Assembly (NCBI GenBank): GCA_017406955.1
Contig: JAFQXM010000002.1
Coordinates: 1 to 41,909, forward strand
Direction of reading: 5' to 3'
DNA: 41,909 bases
Source: Bacilli bacterium
GTDB lineage: Bacteria; Bacillota_I; Bacilli_A; RF39; UBA660
A program made the position numbers and the translations under genes. Shown here piece by piece: positions 34,529 through 41,909 of this stretch (positions within the stretch are counted from its first letter, which is position 1; each line of letters opens with the position of its first letter). The notes under the pieces are model-generated. The model ran no database searches. It was given only the letters and a program-made list of their open reading frames with translations, and was not told the DNA's origin.

Positions 34529-35881
34529 TTACACCTCTTCATCATGTTTACAATCACACGATTTATCATGATCACAATTACAGTCATCACCACAATTACA
34601 TTCATCTAAATCTGTATTAAGTTTTTCATCTAAATAATAAATAATTGTATCTAAAGAAATAATTTCTTCTTCTTTAGTTTTATTATTTTTCATCGTTATT
34701 TCATTATTATCTAAATCTTCACTATTTAATACTGCGATATATTTAGAATTTAATCTATCAGCTTGTCTAAATTGAGCTTTCAGGCTTCTAGATAAATAAT
34801 CTGTTTCTACAATAAAGCCTGCCATACGTAATTCTTGTGTTAAATATGCTGCATACTTCTTTTCTTCTTCATTAACATACATTAAGAATAAATCTACATC
34901 TTCTACAATAGGAAGTTTTATTTCTTCTAACTCTAAAGCTTTTACAAGTCTTCCAAATCCACAAGCAAAACCTACACATGGAGTTTCTGGTCCACCCATT
35001 TGTTTTACTAGACCATTATATCTTCCTCCACCACCAATTACATTATTAGATCCAAATCCTTCTACTTCAGCTTCTATTTCAAATACAGTATGATTATAAT
35101 AATCAAGTCCTCTAACGATATTTGGATTAACTTCATAATCAATTTCCATTATATCTAAATATTCTTTTACTTTATCAAAATATTCTTTAGACTCTTTATT
35201 TAAATAATCTATAGTTTTAGGAGCTTCTTTTAATATTTTATTATCTTGATCTACTTTACAATCTAAAATACGTAATGGATTTTTTTCTAGTCTTTCTTTA
35301 CAATCTTCACATAATTCATTGATATGTGGAGTAAAATAATCTATTAAAGCTTTTCTGTAATTCATACGTGATTCATTATCACCTAAAGAATTAATGTTTA
35401 CTTTTAGACCTTTTAACCCTAATATTTTATATATATTAACTGCTAAAGAAATTATTTCTGCATCACTTAAAGGATCATCACTACCTAATATTTCCATACC
35501 AAATTGTGTAAGTTCTCTATCACGTCCTGATTGTGGCCTTTCATAACGGTACATTGGCCCATTATAATAGACTTTAACCGGTTGGTTATTATCTCCATAC
35601 ATTTTGTTTTCAATATAACTTCTAACAACACCTGCAGTTCCTTCTGGACGTAAAGTTATCTTTCTTCCACCTTTATCTTCAAAGTCATAACACTCTTTAG
35701 TAACTATATCAGTAGTATCTCCTATACCTCTATGGAATAATTCAGTAGCTTCAAATATAGGAGTACGAATATAATTATAATTATATTTTTCCATTACAGA
35801 ATCAATTACAGTATCAACATATTTCCATATTTTAGCCTCTCTTCCATAAATATCATGACAACCTTTTTGTTTTTTTATCAT
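34529..35881 (-). CDS. hisS: Histidyl-tRNA synthetase with a Cys-rich C-terminal tail
   Basis: Class II synthetase for His. Family landmarks: TLRPEGTAGVVRSY, motif 2 MYRYERPQSGRDRELTQFG, the HisRS-specific RGLDYYNHTVFE and GGGGRYNGLV, then the anticodon domain (about 325-415). After the normal end the protein carries about 25 extra residues with the pattern CNC-x3-CNCDHD-x2-CDCKH, six Cys with two His and many Asp, which looks like a metal-binding tail. AGGAGG precedes the ATG. Transcription is controlled by the T-box upstream. Confidence 0.96.
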   Translation of the reverse strand: MIKKQKGCHDIYGREAKIWKYVDTVIDSVMEKYNYNYIRTPIFEATELFHRGIGDTTDIVTKECYDFEDKGGRKITLRPEGTAGVVRSYIENKMYGDNNQPVKVYYNGPMYRYERPQSGRDRELTQFGMEILGSDDPLSDAEIISLAVNIYKILGLKGLKVNINSLGDNESRMNYRKALIDYFTPHINELCEDCKERLEKNPLRILDCKVDQDNKILKEAPKTIDYLNKESKEYFDKVKEYLDIMEIDYEVNPNIVRGLDYYNHTVFEIEAEVEGFGSNNVIGGGGRYNGLVKQMGGPETPCVGFACGFGRLVKALELEEIKLPIVEDVDLFLMYVNEEEKKYAAYLTQELRMAGFIVETDYLSRSLKAQFRQADRLNSKYIAVLNSEDLDNNEITMKNNKTKEEEIISLDTIIYYLDEKLNTDLDECNCGDDCNCDHDKSCDCKHDEEV

Positions 35882-35893
35882 AAAATCCCTCCT

Positions 35894-36086
35894 AAAAAAT
35901 AAAAAGTGGTCACCTCTTAAGGACGAAATATATCCGTGGTGCCACCTTATTTTATACTCTTAAACTTATAACGTAGTTACACGGGTCCTTCTATCTTTAA
36001 GTGTCTTCATTATATAATATTCTAGTATTTTCACCAACCATACTTTCTCTAAAAAATATTATTATAATTACTCCTCTTAAGAAGTT
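35894..36086 (-). promoter_or_regulatory. T-box leader (tRNA-His sensing) of hisS-aspS
   Basis: The minus strand carries the T-box core AAGGTGGCACCACGG (35934-35948), close to the AGGGTGGNACCGCG consensus. That segment can pair with GGTGACCACTTTTTATTTT (35896-35914) to form a terminator with a T-run, or fold as antiterminator when the ACC-containing bulge binds the tRNA end. Upstream, stem I features are visible: GGTTGGTGAAAATAC (distal loop region) and GAAGACACTTA, in which CAC (36001-36003) is the likely His specifier codon. It should raise hisS and aspS when uncharged tRNA-His accumulates. Confidence 0.9.
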
Positions 36087-36092
36087 ATCTAA

Positions 36093-36121
36093 ATTATACA
36101 ATTAATTTCTTCTTTTTTCAA
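36093..36121 (-). promoter_or_regulatory. Promoter of the T-box-hisS-aspS transcript
   Basis: On the minus strand: TTGAAA (36116-36121), 17-nt spacer, TATAAT (36093-36098). Confidence 0.8.
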
Positions 36122-36162
36122 GTTAAATAGGTTAATTTATTATATAAAATCTTATAATCATT

Positions 36163-36258
36163 TTAAAAATTATATTTCCTAATTTTGTCATTTTTGTCTA
36201 TTTTACCTCTTTCTAATTCCTTTAAACTCTTTTTTGGTGTTGGTAAATCCTCACTTGT
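36163..36258 (-). pseudogene. dinD: dinD pseudogene, C-terminal fragment
   Basis: Minus-strand reading just downstream of the yhcG stop gives TSEDLPTPKKSLKELERGKI and ends at a stop at 36163-36165. The pattern E-D/E-L-P-T-P-x-x-S-I/L-K-x-L-E is the C-terminal end of DinD (E. coli: EELPTPQVSIKQLE). The rest of dinD lies at 37378-38080, on the other side of the yhcG gene. Joined at the repeated ACAAG, the two parts form one frame. Confidence 0.72.
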
Positions 36259-37377
36259 TAATACAAAATGACATTACTCATTTATATCAATATGAAGATT
36301 TAATTCTTCTTCTGTCGGTAATTCATTTAAAATATTCTTTGGCAAATACTTTGTTAATTCATAAGAACTAACTCCAATAGGTTTATTAATATCTTTAAGC
36401 GTATATTCAACAGAAAATTTATTTTTTTCTTTACAAAGAATTAATCCAATTGAAGGATTGTCGTTTTCTCCTTTCAATTTATCATCAACTATTGATAAAT
36501 AAAAATTCATTTTACCTGCGTATTCTGGTTTAAATTTAGTATTTTTTAATTCTATTACTATATAGCAATGCAATCTAATGTGATAAAACAATAAATCTAT
36601 AAAATAATCTTCATTATCTATCGTTAATCTATATTGATTTCCAATAAAACTAAAACCATTTCCAAGTTCTAATAAAGTCATTTTTATTTTATCAACCATA
36701 GCAAGTTCCAATTCCTTTTCAATATAATCTTCTTTTAAAGTTGTTATATCAAAAATATATGGGTCTTTCATTATTTCTTTAGCCATTTCATTTTGTGGTC
36801 TTGAAAGTGTCATATTGAAATTGTTTAATTTATTACCCTGTTGTTGTCTTGAATATACATCATATTTAATTTTATCTAATAAATTATTATATCCCCAACC
36901 ATTTGAATATGTCTGATTCATATACCATATTCTTTTTTTATCATCTTTTACTTTATCCAAAATAAGTATGTTATGTGACCAAGGAATTAGTGCAGAAGCC
37001 TTCTGCACTTTTTCATTTTTAGAACAAATCAAATAATATTTTCTCATATTTTTAAGATTCCTAACTGAAAAACCTTTCATATTTGGATAAGATAATTTTA
37101 ATTCTATAGATAAATTGTTAATAAAATTATTTCCATATTTTGAATTCTCAACAAGAATTTTAGCAATATAATAATACAAATTTAATAAACTCATGTTAGC
37201 ATTTTGAAATATTTCAACTTTTGTTTCATTGATTTTAGTTTTTATATCTTGTATAACTTTTTTAAAATCTTTATCTAATATTTCTATCATATTTTTCTCC
37301 TTCTTAATTATAGAGATATGTCTCTTAAAATTTATAAGCACTGATATTGATATACCAATATTGTAGTGCATTATTAT
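36259..37377 (-). mobile_element. 1.1 kb yhcG insert inside dinD, flanked by a 5-bp direct repeat
   Basis: This stretch interrupts dinD. CTTGT (minus strand ACAAG) is present on both sides (36254-36258 and 37378-37382). Removing the insert and one copy restores a continuous dinD frame across the junction (DTILTSEDLPTP). The insert holds only the yhcG-type nuclease gene; no transposase and no convincing terminal inverted repeats are seen. An 11-bp inverted match (ATATTGATATA at 37344-37354, its complement at 36283-36293) and a hairpin at 37338-37369 lie near its ends. Confidence 0.6.
36274..37290 (-). CDS. yhcG: YhcG family PDDEXK nuclease (DUF1016)
   Basis: 338 residues with the two DUF1016 modules. 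The N-terminal domain (about 1-150) has YYIAKILVENSKYGNNFI, LSYPNMKGFSVRNLKNMRKYY and ALIPWSHNILIL; the C-terminal nuclease domain (about 175-325) has the PDDEXK core YFIDLLFYHIRLHCYIVIELK (Asp, then Glu-x-Lys) and KPEYAGKMNFYL. The family comprises predicted DNA nucleases often found with restriction or mobile loci; the target is not known. AAGGAG before the ATG at 37288-37290 sets the start; the frame stays open 27 codons further. The active-site residues are intact, in contrast with the ruined dinD around it. Confidence 0.9.
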   Translation of the reverse strand: MIEILDKDFKKVIQDIKTKINETKVEIFQNANMSLLNLYYYIAKILVENSKYGNNFINNLSIELKLSYPNMKGFSVRNLKNMRKYYLICSKNEKVQKASALIPWSHNILILDKVKDDKKRIWYMNQTYSNGWGYNNLLDKIKYDVYSRQQQGNKLNNFNMTLSRPQNEMAKEIMKDPYIFDITTLKEDYIEKELELAMVDKIKMTLLELGNGFSFIGNQYRLTIDNEDYFIDLLFYHIRLHCYIVIELKNTKFKPEYAGKMNFYLSIVDDKLKGENDNPSIGLILCKEKNKFSVEYTLKDINKPIGVSSYELTKYLPKNILNELPTEEELNLHIDINE

Positions 37378-38080
37378 CTTGTCAGAATTGTGTCTTTTAC
37401 TTCTTTTTCACCTTGCGCATTATCTTTTGTAAGTTTTTGTTTTGCTTGATTTATTCTAAATAAGTTTGCTGCCAATTCTGTATTACCCATATTATCTAGA
37501 ATATCTTCTCTATATCTTAAATTCTTCCTTCTTGCTATATCGTTGGATGTTTCTCCATTATTAAACCTTTATATCCAAAATTATGAAATTTATTAAAATT
37601 TTTAATTCCTGCATTTTTAGCAGCAATATTTAAAGAATAGTTTCCTTTTCTAGTTAAATCTCTTTGATAAAACCTTTTTTCATCTTCAGTAAGTTTATTA
37701 TATTCTTTTTCACTTAACTCCTGTTTTCTTGTTTGAATAGCAAAATAAGTTTTAGCAAGAGCAATTACTTTCTTTCTTGGATCACAGTTTAAGACAATTA
37801 AATAGGCAAGCATATCTTGATAATTTGTAATCTTGTATCTTTCGAATGGTATTTGAACCTATTGTAACCATTTTATCAACATTGATAAAATGGTCTGAAA
37901 TATTATAAGTACTATTTTTACAATTCTCTATAGCTTTTTTTATTACATTTGAAAACCTTTTCCATAATGTATATTCCAATATTAGCATCAATTCACGTGA
38001 AAACAATATTCCTTACCTTCTTCATCTATGTGTTTAATATCTTCAAAAAGCTTATCTGTATATACTTTTACTTCATTCAT
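37374..38080 (-). pseudogene. dinD: dinD pseudogene, N-terminal and central part (three frameshifts)
   Basis: DNA-damage-inducible protein D homologue in four reading-frame pieces. From ATG 38078-38080 (AAAGGA upstream): MNEVKVYTDKLFEDIKHIDEEGKEY, a 1-base loss near 38003-38006, then FSRELMLILEYTLWKRF to IGSNTIRKIQDYKLSRYAC, a 1-base gain near 37800, then LIVLNCDP, TYFAIQTRKQELSE and FGYKGL, a 1-base loss near 37564, then NGETSNDIARRKNLRYRE, LDNMGNTELAANLFRINQA and VKDTIL up to a stop at 37374. These match E. coli DinD blocks in order (YFAIQTRRQEL, GYQGLY, MGSTELAANLFRATQ). The C-terminus lies beyond the yhcG insert. Confidence 0.88.
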
Positions 38081-38158
38081 TTACATTTTCCTTTCTAAAA
38101 TAATTTTTTAACACTATATCAAAAGAAATAGACTATTACAAACAAAGAAAAGTATAAA

Positions 38159-38196
38159 TTAAAAAGAGAAATATAACCAAAAGTTATTTTCTCTTT
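38159..38196 (-). terminator. Terminator of nfo
   Basis: Long stem with one bulged base (38163-38177 with 38183-38196), 5-nt loop, T-rich tail on the minus strand. The surrounding 38081-38253 stretch shows no gene. Confidence 0.75.
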
Positions 38197-38253
38197 AATC
38201 AATTTATTTAATTAGTAATAAACCATCAACCAATATATGAATTTAATATAATC

Positions 38254-39138
38254 TTATTTTTGTTCCTTTATTTTTTCAATTAACTTAGAATCAAATTTTT
38301 TATTTCTAATCATTTCTATTTCATATTTATATGGAGGATACTCTCTATCTACATAAGGTGTTTCTAAAATCTTAGGAATAGATTCTAATCTCTCATTATA
38401 AATGACATTAATTAGTTTTTCAAAACCAATATGTCCAAAGCCAATATTTTCATGTCTATCTTTATGAGCACCTACTTCATTTTTACTATCATTTATATGT
38501 ATACATTTTACTTTTTCTAATCCTATTAAATCATCTATTTTATCTAATAATTTATCAAAGTCTTTCATATCATATCCACTATCAGATAAATGACATGTAT
38601 CTAAGCATACTCCTATATGGTCTTTATCCTTTACTCCATCTATTATTTCTTTAATTTCTTCTAAAGAAGATCCAATCTCAGTACCCTTACCTGCCATTGT
38701 TTCTAATAAAATAGTTACGTCATATTTCCCTAGTACTAGGTTTAATCCTTTAACAATATTAGAAATAGCTTTCTCTTTACCAAGACCTACATGACTTCCT
38801 GGATGAAGTACAACATTTTTAATACCTAAATCATTACATCTAGATAGTTCTTCTCTTAAGAAATTAACTGCGAAATTAAACTTATCTTCTTCTTTGTCAT
38901 TAGCTAGATTAATAATATATGGGGCGTGTACTACTACTTTAGAATAATCAATATCATTATCTTTCATAACTTCTAATGCTTTTTTAGTAATATTATCATC
39001 TATTGAATATCTCCTAGTATTTTGAGGAGCACCAGTATAAAACATAAAAGTATTAGCTCCATAACTTAAAGCTTCTTCTAAACTACCTAAAACTTGCCTA
39101 TTTTTATTAAAACCTACATGAGAACCTATATATAACAT
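38254..39138 (-). CDS. nfo: Endonuclease IV (AP endonuclease)
   Basis: Zinc-dependent AP endonuclease for base-excision repair. The three-zinc TIM-barrel ligands are visible in order: VVHAPYIINLA, VVLHPGSH, LLETMAG (Glu), VCLDTCHLSDSGYD (Asp, His), IHINDSK, GAHKDRHENIGFGHIG (His, Asp, His) and ILETPY (Glu). The start MLYIGSHVGF is typical, and length 294 fits. CTGGAGG lies upstream of the ATG, directly behind the terminator of the prepilin gene. Confidence 0.96.
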   Translation of the reverse strand: MLYIGSHVGFNKNRQVLGSLEEALSYGANTFMFYTGAPQNTRRYSIDDNITKKALEVMKDNDIDYSKVVVHAPYIINLANDKEEDKFNFAVNFLREELSRCNDLGIKNVVLHPGSHVGLGKEKAISNIVKGLNLVLGKYDVTILLETMAGKGTEIGSSLEEIKEIIDGVKDKDHIGVCLDTCHLSDSGYDMKDFDKLLDKIDDLIGLEKVKCIHINDSKNEVGAHKDRHENIGFGHIGFEKLINVIYNERLESIPKILETPYVDREYPPYKYEIEMIRNKKFDSKLIEKIKEQK

Positions 39139-39150
39139 AATTACCTCCAG

Positions 39151-39177
39151 AAAAAAACTTAGTTTAAAACTAAGTTT
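39151..39177 (-). terminator. Terminator after the first prepilin gene
   Basis: Ten-bp perfect stem (39155-39164 with 39168-39177), 3-nt loop, seven T on the minus strand; it abuts the nfo ribosome binding site. Confidence 0.85.
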
Positions 39178-39191
39178 ATTATATCATACTT

Positions 39192-39698
39192 TTAATCTAA
39201 ATCGCCAGAACTATCTATAGTACATGAAGCTGAGGTGGTATTTGGATAACTACTAGTACCGTCTTCAATGTTTGCTTTAGTAACTTCTGAAAAGGCTCTT
39301 CCTCTAACTTGTTTATATTTTCCACCTCTAACTTTTGTAGAAGCATATAGTGTGTATGTTGGTCTACCATTAGTAATTACAATTTTAATATATCCTGTAA
39401 TATCATTATTACCTGGATATGGTGAACCACCACCACTATCAAGTAATTTACTTTTTACTTCATCTAAACCAACAGTATAAGTACCACTCTTAGATGAACT
39501 ACAACCTAATTCTCCAGCTGCAAATGCTGTACTTACTGCCTTTCCATATGATTTTAAAGTACTAGCATATGTATTATCTCTAGATTGGGAAATATATTTT
39601 GACACTGCTGGTATTGCTACTAACATTAAAATACCCATTATAACTACAACTGCTAATAATTCAATTAATGTAAATCCTTTTTTGTTTAATTTTTTCAT
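39192..39698 (-). CDS. Type IV prepilin-like protein
   Basis: 168 residues. Classic type III signal: KKLNKKG then FTLIELLAVVVIMGIL, with cleavage expected after Gly8 and Glu at +5 of the mature chain. The hydrophobic N-terminal helix (to about residue 38) is followed by a Ser/Gly/Thr-rich globular part with two Cys, one near residue 61 (GELGCSSS) and one near the C-terminus (SASCTID), that may form a disulfide. Needs a prepilin peptidase and a pilus assembly ATPase, neither of which is in this window. AAGGAGGAATT precedes the ATG; it has its own promoter and terminator. Confidence 0.88.
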   Translation of the reverse strand: MKKLNKKGFTLIELLAVVVIMGILMLVAIPAVSKYISQSRDNTYASTLKSYGKAVSTAFAAGELGCSSSKSGTYTVGLDEVKSKLLDSGGGSPYPGNNDITGYIKIVITNGRPTYTLYASTKVRGGKYKQVRGRAFSEVTKANIEDGTSSYPNTTSASCTIDSSGDLD

Positions 39699-39726
39699 TT
39701 AAAATTCCTCCTTATTTTATATTTTG

Positions 39727-39755
39727 ATTATAGCAAATCAATTTATGTAATGCAA
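39727..39755 (-). promoter_or_regulatory. Promoter of the first prepilin gene
   Basis: On the minus strand: TTGCAT (39750-39755), 17-nt spacer, TATAAT (39727-39732), followed by AGGAGG. Confidence 0.75.
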
Positions 39756-39800
39756 TCTTTAATTAAATATTTAAATTTTACTTTACATTAGTAGACAAAA

Positions 39801-40343
39801 TTAATTTAATAGTTTACTTCCACTTTCACAATTAAGTGAATTTTCTTTATTCGTTGCACTTCCTTTGGGTCCACCATTAATTTTCCATGTTGAAGGACCA
39901 GATGCGGTATACACTTGTTCATATATGTATTTTTTAGCATCACTATTATATAAGTTGTCTCTGTCAACTGCAATTATTCCTTTTGAATCATCTTGTATAA
40001 GTGCTACTGCATATTTGTAATTACCACTGACATTTTTTACGAATACCACACTATAGTTACTGTATGGGCTACCATTGGGTGCATTTTTAAATTCTGAATT
40101 ATCTAGATAACTTAATCTAATAATTACACATTTACCATCTGCAGGTTTTTCTATCTTACCTGCTTTTAATTTATATTCTACTGTTGATGCAAACTTCTTA
40201 GCATCTTCTATTAGTGTTCTATCTTTATTACTATTTACTATACCAATAATATTAGGGGTAGCTACTAACATAATAATTCCAAGTATTACAACTACCGCTA
40301 ATAACTCTATTAGGGTAAATCCTTTTTTATTTGTTTTTTTCAT
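39801..40343 (-). CDS. Type IV prepilin-like protein, second copy
   Basis: 180 residues. The signal and first helix (KKTNKKG then FTLIELLAVVVILGIIMLVATP) are nearly identical to the neighbour at 39192-39698, but the globular part is different: EDAKKFASTVEYKLKAGK, CVIIRLSYLDN, YSVVFVKNVSGNYKYAVAL and a C-terminal Cys in SLNCESG. It pairs with CVII as a possible disulfide. This is a second pilin or minor pseudopilin of the same machine. AGGTGATAGT precedes the ATG and an extended -10 lies upstream. Confidence 0.88.
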   Translation of the reverse strand: MKKTNKKGFTLIELLAVVVILGIIMLVATPNIIGIVNSNKDRTLIEDAKKFASTVEYKLKAGKIEKPADGKCVIIRLSYLDNSEFKNAPNGSPYSNYSVVFVKNVSGNYKYAVALIQDDSKGIIAVDRDNLYNSDAKKYIYEQVYTASGPSTWKINGGPKGSATNKENSLNCESGSKLLN

Positions 40344-40364
40344 ACTATCACCTACTATGTATTC

Positions 40365-40373
40365 ATTATAACA
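40365..40373 (-). promoter_or_regulatory. Extended -10 promoter of the second prepilin gene
   Basis: TGTTATAAT on the minus strand, about 22 nt before the ATG; no convincing -35 box. Confidence 0.5.
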
Positions 40374-40394
40374 AATATTTTATTTAAATAAATA

Positions 40395-41555
40395 CTATTT
40401 TAATATTTTTTTAATATTTTTTATTTCTTCTTCTATATTATTATTCTTATATTTACTATTAAATAAATAGTCATATCTAAATAATGCAAATCCCTTATAA
40501 TTATGTAAATTCCTACTTATCATTATTTCCCTCATTATAATATCATTATTATCTATCCATTCATTATTTCCACTTTTAGCATATTTATCTATTGTTCCTA
40601 TCTTATAAAAAGCTAAAGCTATATATAAATCTATATCTTTTTCTACTATACTTTCCCATTCTTTACTTACACTTATAAAGTCTTTATTCTCATTTTTAAA
40701 TCCATAATATATTTGTGGCATAATAAAATCTATATATTCTTTATTTTTACACCATGTTTTTACATCGGCATAGTTTTTATTATAATTATTTTCTATATTA
40801 CCATCAGGGGATATTCCAAATTCTACTTTATATTTACTACATACTTGGTGTACTTTTTTTATTAATTTATTTACATTCTTTAAATGATAATCTTCAATAC
40901 TTATATAATTATTATTTTTTAAATAATTATTATAATCATTTATATCTATATCATTACTAGGATAAAAATAATCATCAAATAATACACCATCTACTTTATA
41001 ATTTTTTACTATTTCTTCTACTCCATCTACAATCAAATCTATTACTTCCTCTTTAGCTGGATTATAAAATATTCCATTATTTATATATAGTGTATCTGTA
41101 TTTTTATATTTAAAAGCTGGATTATTTGTGCTTATACTATTTATATCATTATTATTTCTTACTCTGTATGGATTTATCCATGTATATAGTTCTATATTTT
41201 CTTTATGAGATTCTTTTATGAAATAATCTAATATATCAAAACCTGGATCTTCACCTTCTATACTTTCTCCTATACTACTCCAGGGAAATATATTAGATTT
41301 ATATATAGCATCAGAAAAACTTCTTACTTGAAGTATTATCATATTAAACTTCATATGTTTTATTTTCTTTATAATTTTTTTTATATTTTTCTTACTACTA
41401 TTAGTATCATTACTAATATAATTATTTAATTCTATATAACTAATAAATATAGCTCTCTTTTCTTTTGATTGTCTAATATCTTTATCATTTCTATCTATAT
41501 TTATTAAATATATAAATATTAATATTATTAGTAGAATTATTAATATTTTTTTCAT
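40395..41555 (-). CDS. GHL10-type glycoside hydrolase-like protein (DUF187)
   Basis: 386 residues. An N-terminal membrane anchor or signal (about 3-22, ILIILLIILIFIYLI) is followed by a TIM-barrel of the GHL10 family: FNMIILQVRSFSDAIYKSNIFPWS, DPGFDILDYFIKESHKENIELYTWINPYR, YNPAKEEVIDLIVDGVEEIVKNY, VDGVLFDDYFYP (acidic active-site strand), VEFGISPDGN and YIDFIMPQIYYGF. Family members degrade cell-wall or other surface polysaccharides, but the substrate is not proven. GGTGATTAT precedes the ATG. It faces the DUF421 gene head-to-tail across a 44-nt gap. Confidence 0.87.
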   Translation of the reverse strand: MKKILIILLIILIFIYLINIDRNDKDIRQSKEKRAIFISYIELNNYISNDTNSSKKNIKKIIKKIKHMKFNMIILQVRSFSDAIYKSNIFPWSSIGESIEGEDPGFDILDYFIKESHKENIELYTWINPYRVRNNNDINSISTNNPAFKYKNTDTLYINNGIFYNPAKEEVIDLIVDGVEEIVKNYKVDGVLFDDYFYPSNDIDINDYNNYLKNNNYISIEDYHLKNVNKLIKKVHQVCSKYKVEFGISPDGNIENNYNKNYADVKTWCKNKEYIDFIMPQIYYGFKNENKDFISVSKEWESIVEKDIDLYIALAFYKIGTIDKYAKSGNNEWIDNNDIIMREIMISRNLHNYKGFALFRYDYLFNSKYKNNNIEEEIKNIKKILK

Positions 41556-41599
41556 ATAATCACCAAAATAATTATAATTTCTTTAATATAAATATTTTG

Positions 41600-41909
41600 T
41601 CAATTTATTATATCTTTTTTTATCAAAAATAATTTATTATTCTTATAAAAACCGTAAAATATATCTTCTAATGTATAGTTTTCTTCTTTAAGTTTAGTAT
41701 TTAACCATTTCTTATCTTTATTTATCTGAATTAATGTATCTTCTTGTATCTCTCCATCTATTATTATTGGTAGTGGATAAGTTCTTGTTTTATCTTCTTC
41801 TTTTTTAAATACTGATAATTTACCACTAGTTTCAAGTATTGCGTAATCTACTTCTTCAATGGACTTTATTCCTTTAGATCTTAATTGTACTAATAAATCA
41901 TCTAAATTA
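41600..41909 (-). CDS. DUF421 (YetF/YrbG) family membrane protein, C-terminal part
   Basis: The frame is open from the right edge to a TGA at 41600-41602, so only the last ~102 residues are present. They match the cytoplasmic C-terminal domain of DUF421 proteins: DDLLVQLRSKGIKSIEEVDY, AILETSGKLSVFKKEED and YPLPIIIDGEI, followed by KKWLNTKLKE. Complete members have three N-terminal membrane helices, expected outside the window. Function is not established; in Bacillus some members affect spore germination or stress. No terminator is clear between it and the GHL10 gene. Confidence 0.85.
   Translation of the reverse strand, partial: NLDDLLVQLRSKGIKSIEEVDYAILETSGKLSVFKKEEDKTRTYPLPIIIDGEIQEDTLIQINKDKKWLNTKLKEENYTLEDIFYGFYKNNKLFLIKKDIIN

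Noticed and set aside
36283-37354. 11-bp inverted match near the ends as true terminal repeats of the yhcG insert
   Set aside because: One copy lies inside the yhcG coding sequence and neither is at the very end; in such AT-rich DNA it may be chance.

Overview
The window is a very AT-rich chromosomal segment of a small-genome member of the Bacilli, probably close to the Mollicutes-like gut lineages (RF39-type). The evidence is Bacillus-style gene order (tkt-sirA-yneF, hrcA-grpE-dnaK-dnaJ, ylbD-ylbE-ylbF-rsmD, parE/parC), consensus sigma-A promoters, AGGAGG ribosome binding sites, a CIRCE operator and a T-box. TGA is used as a stop (for example in ATGA and GTGA overlaps) and Trp is TGG, so this is the standard bacterial code and not the Mycoplasma code. 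Almost every gene is on the minus strand; only a partial gene at the left edge and one 83-residue gene are on the plus strand.

Layout, left to right. 1-3225: partial unknown gene, yneF, a SirA-like DnaA inhibitor and transketolase. 3271-7309: an SDR enzyme, unknown proteins, tRNA-Leu(TAG) and a CAT-anticodon tRNA (probably Ile2), an M15 peptidase. 7363-10939: class B penicillin-binding protein, a small plus-strand gene, a divergent thymidylate synthase. 11011-15667: heat-shock operon hrcA-grpE-dnaK-dnaJ behind one promoter bracketed by a CIRCE and a CIRCE-like hairpin. 15675-18178: ylbD-ylbE-ylbF-rsmD followed by an anchored surface protein. 18242-23853: topoisomerase IV (parE, parC) with two unknown genes between the subunits. 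23901-28887: five-gene operon for secreted TasA-like proteins, with a SipW-type signal peptidase fused to a polytopic membrane domain and a DUF5305-like membrane protein. 28920-33175: recD2, mtaB and small membrane proteins. 33207-36121: aspS (archaeal-type) and hisS under a T-box. 36163-38080: dinD pseudogene split by a 1.1 kb insert carrying only a yhcG/DUF1016 nuclease gene. 38254-41909: nfo, two type IV prepilins, a GHL10-type glycosidase and a partial DUF421 protein.

The most interesting parts are (a) the TasA/SipW/DUF5305-like operon, whose two last genes share a C-terminal domain with a third protein far away at 15675-16736, so that one module is carried on three kinds of membrane or fibre anchor; (b) the yhcG insertion into dinD, with a 5-bp direct repeat and restored reading frame when removed on paper; and (c) the overlap of a terminator-like hairpin, a CIRCE-like inverted repeat and the -35 box in front of hrcA. 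Product names come from reading motifs and remembered family sequences; no database search was run.
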